Source of the DNA: Ignavibacteriota bacterium
GTDB lineage: Bacteria > Bacteroidota > UBA10030 > UBA6906
Length of the DNA: 5,571 nucleotides
Reading direction: 5' to 3'
NCBI GenBank assembly: GCA_003161755.1
Contig: PMNP01000011.1
Span: 1,749 to 7,319 of the forward strand
A program made the position numbers and the translations under genes. This document shows, one piece after another, positions 1 to 5,211 of this stretch. Numbering within the stretch: position 1 is the first letter of the stretch; every line of letters begins with the position of its first letter. The notes under the pieces were generated by a model. It searched no databases and was not told the DNA's origin. It worked only from the letters and a program-made list of their open reading frames with translations.

Positions 1-1614
1 GAGGGCGCGCACGATGTCATTGCCATCCTGCGCGAGTACGAGTCCCTTCCGTTTTCGTCAGACCGCCGCCACGACCTTGAATCGCTCATCCATCGCCTCG
101 ATGGATGGAACCTCGACAACCGCATTGAAGCGGCCATGCATTCGATCAACGTCCCGGCAAAAGAGCGCGATATCGCCGGTCTCTCAGGAGGCGAAAGACG
201 GCGGGTGGCACTGTGCAAAGCGATCATCTCCCGCCCGGACCTTTTGATTCTGGATGAACCGACAAACCATCTGGACACGGAATCCATCGAGTGGATCGAA
301 GAGTTCCTTGCGAACTACTCCGGGGCCTGTCTGTTCGTCACCCATGACCGGTATACGCTCGATTCGATTGCCACCCGGATCGTCGAGCTTGCGAATGGAA
401 CGTGCTACTCGCACAATGGCAATTACACGGACTTCCTCCTGGACAAAGCCGAGCGGGAATCGCAGCTGGAGACCGAAGAACGAAAGAGAAATCGCTTTCT
501 GCAGCGGGAGCTTGAATGGGTCCGGAAGGGGCCGCGTGCACGACGAACGAAGTCGAAGAGCCGCCTGCAGAAGTACTTCGAGGAGGCCGACAAAAAACGA
601 TACGAACCCGATGGAGAGGTGGAACTCGTCATTCCTCCGGCTTCCGATCTCGGCTCAACAATCTTGAATCTTACGAATGTCGGGTTTGCCTACGGAGAAA
701 GGAAGATCTTCGGCGGGGTCGATATGAAGTTCGATCGAAAGCGAAAGCTGGGAGTAATCGGCCGGAACGGCGCCGGCAAGACGACCCTGATGAAGATCAT
801 CCTGGGAGAGCTGGCACCGACAGAAGGAACGGTCGAGGTGGGCGAACGGACAGTGATAAACTATATTGACCAATCCCGGACGATTCTGAATGATGCGAAT
901 ACCGTGATTCAAGAGATTGGAGAGGGGCGGGACTGGTTTCTGTTCGGCGGCGAACGGTTGACGGTCTGGTCATATCTGCGTCGGTTTCAGTTCACAGACG
1001 ATCGCATGAACACGTTCGTCGGCAAACTCTCCGGCGGTGAACGAAGCCGGCTTCTGCTCGCCAAAGTCCTGAAGAACGGAGGCAACCTCCTGATCCTGGA
1101 CGAACCGACGAACGATCTCGATCTTCCGACGTTGCGCATCGTGGAGGAAGCGCTGGCGGCGTTTGATGGTTGCGTTATCGCGGTCAGCCATGACCGGTAC
1201 TTCCTGAACCGCGTGTGCAACGGGATCCTGGCCTTTGAAGGGGACGGTTACGTGCATTTCAGCGAAGGAGACTATGATTACTACATTGAAAAACGGGACG
1301 TCAGATTTGCGGAAACGGATTTGAAGGTTGAGACAACGAAGGCGAAGGATATTGGTGCCAGGCCGAAACCCGCGGAAGCGGGGAGCAAACTGAAATGGAA
1401 AGAAGCCAGGGAGCTGGAAGGTATTGAAGAGAACATCCAACGAGCGGAAGAAGATGTCCTCCGTCTGGAGGCGATGTTCTCAACGCCGGATTTCCATGAG
1501 AAGTTTGGCGATAGAACAATGCAACTGGTTGAGGAGCTTGAGAGCGCAAAGGCGACGGTCGAGAAATTGTATCTGCGGTGGCATGAGCTGGAGGAATTGA
1601 AGGGAGGAGCGTAG
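1..1614 (+). CDS. uup: ABC-F family ATPase Uup, 5'-truncated by the window edge
   Basis: The reading frame is open from base 1, so the true start and the first Walker A are outside the window. Seen here, numbering codons from base 1: signature LSGGERRR (61-68), Walker B LLILDEPTNHLD (81-92) and H-loop VTHDRYTLD (113-121). The inter-domain linker holds ELEWVRKGPRARRTKSKSR (about 170-188), a run typical of Uup. The second ATPase domain follows: Walker A GRNGAGKTT (254-262), signature KLSGGERSR (343-351), Walker B LLILDEPTNDLD (363-374) and H-loop VSHDRYFLNR (395-404). A charged coiled-coil tail (about 462-535) matches the C-terminal domain of Uup. There are no transmembrane segments, as expected for ABC-F, so the protein is cytosolic. 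Uup homologues bind branched DNA or ribosomes and affect transposon excision and ribosome-related fitness. With 537 codons present and about 630 aa usual for the family, roughly 95 residues are missing. It ends convergent to the tRNA-fMet unit. Confidence 0.93.
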   Translation, partial: EGAHDVIAILREYESLPFSSDRRHDLESLIHRLDGWNLDNRIEAAMHSINVPAKERDIAGLSGGERRRVALCKAIISRPDLLILDEPTNHLDTESIEWIEEFLANYSGACLFVTHDRYTLDSIATRIVELANGTCYSHNGNYTDFLLDKAERESQLETEERKRNRFLQRELEWVRKGPRARRTKSKSRLQKYFEEADKKRYEPDGEVELVIPPASDLGSTILNLTNVGFAYGERKIFGGVDMKFDRKRKLGVIGRNGAGKTTLMKIILGELAPTEGTVEVGERTVINYIDQSRTILNDANTVIQEIGEGRDWFLFGGERLTVWSYLRRFQFTDDRMNTFVGKLSGGERSRLLLAKVLKNGGNLLILDEPTNDLDLPTLRIVEEALAAFDGCVIAVSHDRYFLNRVCNGILAFEGDGYVHFSEGDYDYYIEKRDVRFAETDLKVETTKAKDIGARPKPAEAGSKLKWKEARELEGIEENIQRAEEDVLRLEAMFSTPDFHEKFGDRTMQLVEELESAKATVEKLYLRWHELEELKGGA

Positions 1615-1738
1615 ACCACAATTGCGCCGGACATTAGGTTGAAAGCCTGTTTCTGACGGAAAGTGAAATAGTCTTTCTCGTCATTTGCCTTCCTCCTCCG
1701 CTTACCGATGAATTCTCGTCCTCGCCGGTAGTAACTGC

Positions 1739-1771
1739 AAATCCCCTACCGGCGGAACCAGTAAGGGATTT
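1739..1771. terminator. 14-bp hairpin between convergent uup and tRNA-fMet, probable bidirectional terminator
   Basis: Arms 1739-1752 (AAATCCCCTACCGG) and 1758-1771 (CCAGTAAGGGATTT) pair along all 14 positions, two as wobbles on the RNA, around a 5-nt loop. On the plus strand the 3' arm ends in TTTT (1769-1772). On the minus strand it ends in TTT. It lies 125 nt after the uup stop and 15 nt past the tRNA 3' end, where both convergent units need an end. The U-tracts are short and mostly inside the stem, so termination efficiency is uncertain. An RNA-stabilising or tRNA 3'-processing role is possible instead. Confidence 0.6.
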
Positions 1772-1786
1772 TACAGTAGAAGAGTG

Positions 1787-1846
<60 letters not shown>

Positions 1847-1859
<13 letters not shown>

Positions 1860-1875
1860 ATCATGTGACAACTAC
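1847..1875 (-). repeat. Direct repeat copy 1: tRNA-fMet 5' end plus upstream flank
   Basis: This 29-nt segment covers the first 13 nt of the tRNA and 16 nt upstream. It matches 1950-1978 at 27 of 29 positions. The shared core on the minus strand is CATGATCGCGGGGTGGAGC. Confidence 0.85.
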
Positions 1876-2047
1876 AGCAACTTCGTTAAACCCAATTGCC
1901 GAGGGCTACTTCCACGTGGCCCGAGGCCTCGGCCCGGTGTTAGGGCCGGGCTCCACCCCGCGATCATGTTACATCTACTGCGACCCTCCACGAACCCCGA
2001 GCGAAGCCGCATTTTATTCGGCTGAGTCGAGGGGCCCGCGATCATAG
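1860..2047 (-). ncRNA. Structured 5' leader of the tRNA-fMet precursor transcript
   Basis: If transcription starts about 7 nt after the -10 box at 2054-2059, the tRNA precursor carries a 5' leader of about 188 nt, long for a bacterial tRNA. It is GC-rich and foldable. Hairpin one spans 1995-2034 with arms CCCC/GGGG, CGA/TCG and AGCCG/CGGCT around a 9-nt AT-rich loop. Hairpin two has arms 1898-1904/1927-1933 (GCCGAGG/CCTCGGC). A competing one is 1933-1937/1946-1950 (CCCGG/CCGGG). The leader is divided by copies of the sequence at the tRNA 5' boundary. I recognise no known RNA family. It may be decayed tRNA duplicates, a processing or maturation signal, or a regulatory RNA. Confidence 0.45.
1950..1978 (-). 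repeat. Direct repeat copy 2: orphan tRNA-fMet 5' end
   Basis: This segment is identical to 1847-1875 except at two positions. It contains the first 13 nt of the tRNA, but the following sequence turns into a CCCGG/CCGGG hairpin and does not complete a cloverleaf. It lies 103 nt upstream of the genuine copy in the direction of transcription. Confidence 0.85.
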
Positions 2048-2054
2048 TATATCA
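2035..2054 (-). repeat. Direct repeat copy 3 (partial), at the predicted transcript start
   Basis: The minus-strand sequence ATGATCGCGGG recurs exactly at 2035-2045. With its 8-nt upstream flank it matches copy 2 at about 16 of 19 positions. It is offset 78 nt from copy 2, roughly one tRNA plus spacer, and sits directly after the -10 box, so the tRNA unit could have expanded by tandem duplication of a promoter-proximal tRNA gene. Confidence 0.6.
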
Positions 2055-2082
2055 ATATACGAACACCTCGGGGTGAAGTCAA
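2054..2082 (-). promoter_or_regulatory. Sigma70-type promoter for the tRNA-fMet unit
   Basis: Read on the minus strand, the -35 box is TTGACT (2077-2082), the spacer is 17 nt (2060-2076), and the -10 box is TATATT (2054-2059). The predicted start is near 2047. The spacer contains an inverted repeat, CACC (2064-2067) and GGTG (2072-2075). The spacing and box quality suit a strong stable-RNA promoter. Confidence 0.75.
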
Positions 2083-2159
2083 GCACAGACCTGAGGTGAC
2101 GAAAGAAACCGCCATTTTCCCTGCAAAGACCTTACTCTCCATGGGAAAGATCGCCGCCC

Positions 2160-2188
2160 GTGAAATTCCCCCTCGTTTCTTGTATATT
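2160..2188 (+). promoter_or_regulatory. Candidate promoter for the sensor kinase gene
   Basis: A TATATT -10 box (2183-2188) lies 17 nt after a weak -35 GTGAAA (2160-2165). The predicted start near 2195 would precede both candidate start codons of the kinase. The weak -35 box makes this tentative. Confidence 0.35.
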
Positions 2189-2295
2189 GAGCGAAGCCTT
2201 GCGCGCTTACGGTGTTGAAGGCACTCCTCTTGTTGAGTCAGCAACAATCGGATGTATGTCCCTCTGAATCCAGGATCGCCGAGGAGATTGAATCA

Positions 2296-4338
2296 TTGAG
2301 GCAGACACAATCCAGTTCTCCGCAACGCAGGCATGATTCGCCCCATGAACCATTCTGGCTGCTCGCAGTCATCTTCGGGGCATTGACCATCGGCATCGGT
2401 CTGGCGGGATATCGCTTTGCTTCAATGCAGGAAACCCGGATTCAACAAAGCCAGAATAATGAACTGCTTGCTGTGGCAGCTTCCAAGGCGAATGCGATCG
2501 CCGCCTGGAGACGCGAACGTCTGGCCGATGCCCATCTCATAACCGAGAACCGCCTTACTTCAGAGCCCGTACGCTCCTGGCTCAAGAATAAATCCTCATC
2601 TACCCTTAAATCCTCGCTCGTGCAGTGGTTAAATCTATTCATGGATAGCCATGAATACAAAGATATACTCTTGCTCGACACGAGCGGAGCAGTCGTCCTT
2701 GCGACCGGAACAGCTCCCAGCACGTTTGAATCGGAAGTCGACGGATTGGTTTGGCAATCGGTGATCTCTCATCAAGTCGTGTTCAGCGACATTCATCAGG
2801 ATAGTGCCTTCGTTGACCCGCATATTGAAATCATCGCCCCCCTGCGCATGCCCTCCGGACCGTCGGGAAAGGAAGAAACGTTTGGTTCAGTCGCACTCAT
2901 CGTTGACCCGTCAGATTTCCTCTTCCCCCTGATCGAGTCATGGCCCTCCGGAACACGGACATCGGAAACTGTTCTCGTCCGGCGTGACGGCGATAGCATT
3001 GTCTACATGTTGAGAACGCATTTCGGAGCCGACGGACAGGCTCCCCTTAAGCTGCCACTCGCCCAGGCAAGTCTTCCAGCTGCCATGGCGGTGAAAGGAG
3101 TGGAAGGGATTGCCGAAGGGCTTGACTACCGTGGCATTCCGGTGGTGGCTGCACTCAAGAAAATCCCCGAATCCCCCTGGTTCATAGTCGCCAAAATCGA
3201 TCGCTCGGAAGCATTTGAAGACGCTCGCACATACGCCGCATATGTCGCCTCGGTGACGTTCATGCTGATTCTTGTTGCCGGCCTGGCCATCCTCGCCCTC
3301 TGGCGACGACAACGACTGCGGAGCATTCTTCGTCTGCTCAAAGCAGAAACAGAACGGAAAGCGCTGACAAAGCACTATGAGTACCTCACCAAGTACGCCA
3401 ATGACATTATCCTCATGTCAGACGATAAGGGAAAACTCGTCGAAGTCAATGAACGGGCAGTATCATCGTATGGATACTCACGAGATGAACTCCTTCATTT
3501 GAATTTTTTTGACTTGGCCGCACCGGGGTCCCGATCGATGACAGGTGGACAAATTGGAGGAATCAAGTCGGAAGGTGGCCAGGTATTCGATTCCGTTCAT
3601 CGTCGCAAGGATGGTTCCACCTTCCCGGTCGAAATCAGTGCACGGTCCATTGACATTGATGGCAGTGAATTCTCCCAGAGCATAGTCCGCGACATTACGG
3701 AACGAAAAATTGCGGAAGATGAAGTACGAAAGTCGCTTCTGGAGAAGGAAATCCTGCTGAAGGAAGTCCACCATCGGGTAAAGAATAACCTGCAAGTGGT
3801 GTCCAGCCTTCTTTCGATGGAAGGCGACCGGGTAGGGGATCCGCGGGTTGGAGAATTCCTCAAGGAGTGCCGTGGGAGAATCCGCTCAATGGCCAGTGTC
3901 CATGAAAAACTCTACCGTTCAACGGATTTTGCCCGTATCGATTTTGGGGAATACCTGACATCGTTGACCGCTGAAATCATGGGGACGGTAAAAGATGAAA
4001 GGGTCTCGTGTTCTGTGGAAGCAGACGGGACGCATATTGAGATCGACAAAGCAATTCCATGTGGATTGATCGTCAACGAACTGGTAACGAATGCCCTCAA
4101 ACATGGATTCCCGGAACAAAGGGCCGGATCGATCAAGATATCGTTCCACAAACAGAACGATGGCACGATGGTATTGATTGTTGAGGACGACGGCGTGGGA
4201 TACCCTGCCGGGATGGAATTTGAAAACCTCGGTTCGCTCGGCATGACTCTGGTTGGTGCTCTCGTGGATCAAATATCTGGCACGTTTTCCAGTCAACGCA
4301 ATCATGGCTCGCGGTTTGTCATAGGATTTAAAGCGTAA
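2296..4338 (+). CDS. Membrane-bound PAS sensor histidine kinase, HisKA_2 family
   Basis: This is a 680-aa signalling kinase expected to autophosphorylate on His and pass the phosphate to an unlinked response regulator. From the TTG start: TM1 about 20-39, an extracytoplasmic sensor domain about 45-310 (Cache-like by size and position only), TM2 about 315-336, and a PAS domain about 360-472 ending in VRDITERK. The HisKA_2 motif KEVHHRVKNNLQ follows, with H493 the likely phospho-acceptor. The HATPase has N-box NELVTNALKH (594-603), DDGVG (631-635), SLGMTLV (647-653) and GSRF (671-674). I chose TTG 2296 because GAGGAG (2281-2286) lies 9 nt before it. The frame also opens at GTG 2212 (708 aa), which has no Shine-Dalgarno. 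No receiver domain or response-regulator gene is present, so the stimulus and target are unknown. Confidence 0.9.
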   Translation: MRQTQSSSPQRRHDSPHEPFWLLAVIFGALTIGIGLAGYRFASMQETRIQQSQNNELLAVAASKANAIAAWRRERLADAHLITENRLTSEPVRSWLKNKSSSTLKSSLVQWLNLFMDSHEYKDILLLDTSGAVVLATGTAPSTFESEVDGLVWQSVISHQVVFSDIHQDSAFVDPHIEIIAPLRMPSGPSGKEETFGSVALIVDPSDFLFPLIESWPSGTRTSETVLVRRDGDSIVYMLRTHFGADGQAPLKLPLAQASLPAAMAVKGVEGIAEGLDYRGIPVVAALKKIPESPWFIVAKIDRSEAFEDARTYAAYVASVTFMLILVAGLAILALWRRQRLRSILRLLKAETERKALTKHYEYLTKYANDIILMSDDKGKLVEVNERAVSSYGYSRDELLHLNFFDLAAPGSRSMTGGQIGGIKSEGGQVFDSVHRRKDGSTFPVEISARSIDIDGSEFSQSIVRDITERKIAEDEVRKSLLEKEILLKEVHHRVKNNLQVVSSLLSMEGDRVGDPRVGEFLKECRGRIRSMASVHEKLYRSTDFARIDFGEYLTSLTAEIMGTVKDERVSCSVEADGTHIEIDKAIPCGLIVNELVTNALKHGFPEQRAGSIKISFHKQNDGTMVLIVEDDGVGYPAGMEFENLGSLGMTLVGALVDQISGTFSSQRNHGSRFVIGFKA

Positions 4339-4340
4339 GG

Positions 4341-4369
4341 TGATCCCTCCTGCATTTCGAACGGGATCA
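4341..4369 (+). terminator. Weak terminator-like hairpin after the kinase gene
   Basis: TGATCCC (4341-4347) and GGGATCA (4363-4369) form a perfect 7-bp stem with a 15-nt loop, beginning 3 nt after the kinase stop codon. The sequence after it (TGCTCTTTG) is only mildly U-rich, so it may be a weak terminator or an mRNA 3' stabiliser. Confidence 0.35.
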
Positions 4370-4483
4370 TGCTCTTTGTGCCTTCAAACTTGTTCACTCT
4401 TGTAGTTCATGAGAGGAATCATTCGCCTTTCCCCGGTGTTATATATGGCACAGAGTCACTTGCGACGTTGTGACTGAGACCAC

Positions 4484-4492
4484 GGGGAGGAG
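4484..4492 (+). promoter_or_regulatory. Strong purine-rich Shine-Dalgarno for the small membrane protein
   Basis: GGGGAGGAG ends 2 nt before ATG 4495, with GGAGG at 4486-4490 spaced 4 nt from it. The spacing is somewhat tight, but the site fixes this start codon. No convincing -35/-10 pair was found upstream. An AT-rich TTATATAT box lies at 4439-4446. Confidence 0.6.
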
Positions 4493-4494
4493 CC

Positions 4495-4827
4495 ATGTCA
4501 GGCAGTAAAGCGGCGGTTATCCACCAACATGCGGAATTGTTTGTCCGGCATAAACACGCTGATGTGTTCGGGTTAAGAGAATTAACGCAGTCCCGCCGGA
4601 CTCTCGTGAGAATCGACCGCGGTGCGTGGCTCGCGGTGATTGCGGGGTTTCTGCTTGGTGCGTTGGCAAGCTGGCTGCTGCTCGACGTCGCAGGGTATGT
4701 GCTGTGGATAATTCCTTTCCTCACATCCTATAACCTCATGTCGGCAGGGCTTTGGGTGGGATTAATTGCGGTGTTTTCGCTCGTGGCGTATGCTACGGTG
4801 AGACTCCTCAGGAATATTGCGTTTTAG
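4495..4827 (+). CDS. Unrecognised small protein with two predicted membrane segments
   Basis: I do not recognise this 110-aa protein. Its first 44 residues are polar and contain several His and Arg (for example VIHQHAELFVRHKHADVFG), then two hydrophobic stretches follow: about 45-72 (beginning WLAVIAGFLLGALASWLLL) and about 83-103 (ending SLVAYA). It finishes with a short basic tail, TVRLLRNIAF. An inner-membrane protein with a cytosolic N-terminal region is the simple reading. Size and two-helix layout resemble small holin-like or membrane-scaffold proteins, but no motif supports either. It is coding by its strong Shine-Dalgarno and protein-like composition. It stands alone, 156 nt after the kinase and about 220 nt before the leader peptide, with no shared operon evident. 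Confidence 0.65.
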   Translation: MSGSKAAVIHQHAELFVRHKHADVFGLRELTQSRRTLVRIDRGAWLAVIAGFLLGALASWLLLDVAGYVLWIIPFLTSYNLMSAGLWVGLIAVFSLVAYATVRLLRNIAF

Positions 4828-4979
4828 CAATGATTCCGTTTTCCGGCCCTACATCTCCGACCTCTGCAGATCGCCTCACCAAGTCAATCAGAGAATAGCT
4901 CTCGCGTCGTTATCTCACAATCATCCAACTCCCTTTCTGCACCTCTTCGTCCTGTCCATTCCTTGCGTCCAAAGCAAAA

Positions 4980-4998
4980 TTGAAATTTCCAATTTCAA
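4980..4998 (+). promoter_or_regulatory. Perfect inverted repeat upstream of the thr promoter, candidate operator
   Basis: TTGAAATT (4980-4987) and AATTTCAA (4991-4998) are exact inverted copies separated by TCC. The centre is about 63 nt upstream of the predicted start and 28 nt upstream of the -35 box. That position suits a dimeric helix-turn-helix activator or repressor. It has no poly-U and lies before the promoter, so it is unlikely to be a terminator. The cognate regulator cannot be named from this window. Confidence 0.45.
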
Positions 4999-5016
4999 AA
5001 TGCTGTGCCTTTCCCC

Positions 5017-5045
5017 TTGACAAAGTCCGATGAATGCCGTATCCT
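5017..5045 (+). promoter_or_regulatory. Sigma70 promoter of the thr leader and thrA
   Basis: A perfect consensus -35 TTGACA (5017-5022), a 17-nt spacer (5023-5039) and a -10 TATCCT (5040-5045, four of six consensus bases) are present. The expected start, about 7 nt after the -10 box, falls at position 5052, the A of the leader-peptide ATG. Confidence 0.75.
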
Positions 5046-5051
5046 AATAGC

Positions 5052-5129
5052 ATGATTTCAGAATCAGCAAATAGCCCGTTTTCCACCATCCCGACGACGA
5101 CCACGACCACCCCGGGGAGGGGAGGATGA
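5052..5129 (+). CDS. Threonine-rich leader peptide (thrL-like)
   Basis: This 25-codon ORF begins MISESANSPFS and continues Thr-Ile-Pro, then six consecutive Thr codons (ACG ACG ACC ACG ACC ACC, 5094-5111), Pro and GRGG, with stop TGA at 5127-5129. Seven of 25 residues are Thr, six in one run, immediately before a threonine-pathway gene. That is the hallmark of a ribosome-mediated attenuator: low Thr-tRNA would stall the ribosome on the run and allow thrA transcription. Enterobacterial thrL mixes Thr with Ile codons. Here Ile appears only at codons 2 and 13, so threonine alone is the likely main signal. No Shine-Dalgarno precedes the ATG. An in-frame ATG at 5034, right after a TGA, is an alternative start but lies inside the promoter spacer. 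The peptide probably has no function beyond being translated. Confidence 0.8.
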   Translation: MISESANSPFSTIPTTTTTTPGRGG

Positions 5130-5173
5130 GGTTGGTTTGTCCCGTTGTGGTGACACTCGGAAAGCCGACTTCA
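5127..5173 (+). promoter_or_regulatory. Antiterminator pairing of the threonine attenuator
   Basis: Bases 5127-5138 (TGAGGTTGGTTT) can pair with 5161-5173 (AAAGCCGACTTCA) to give 12 pairs, two of them G-U, with G5164 bulged. The 3' strand is the 5' arm of the terminator, so the two folds exclude each other. The 5' strand starts with the leader stop codon. A ribosome finishing the peptide would mask it and favour termination, whereas a ribosome stalled at the Thr codons would leave it free. A further pairing, 5100-5107 (ACCACGAC, within the Thr codons) with 5144-5151 (GTTGTGGT), fits the protector stem formed when the leader is not translated. Confidence 0.65.
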
Positions 5174-5200
5174 AACTCCAGAAGCCGGTTTTCGCATTTT
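5160..5200 (+). terminator. Attenuator terminator hairpin before thrA
   Basis: The arms are 5160-5172 (GAAAGCCGACTTC) and 5181-5193 (GAAGCCGGTTTTC), with 12 of 13 positions paired (one G-U, one A-C mismatch) around an 8-nt loop. The core ends in GCCGG followed by TTTTCGCATTTT (5189-5200), an interrupted U-tract. The hairpin ends 11 nt before the thrA start codon, so its action would control read-through into the gene. Confidence 0.7.
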
Positions 5201-5211
5201 AGGGGGTACAC

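Noticed and set aside
970..1440. Minus-strand 156-codon open frame inside uup
   Set aside because: It is the antisense of the second ABC domain, whose motifs are intact on the plus strand.
4817..5020. Plus-strand 67-codon open frame after the small membrane protein
   Set aside because: Its start lies inside the preceding gene, it has no Shine-Dalgarno, and it runs through the palindrome and into the thr -35 box. It looks like non-coding intergenic sequence.
5052..5211. T-box riboswitch as the explanation for the thrA leader
   Set aside because: I see no T-box consensus, and the leader is too short for the usual stem I and antiterminator. A translated Thr-codon run explains it better.
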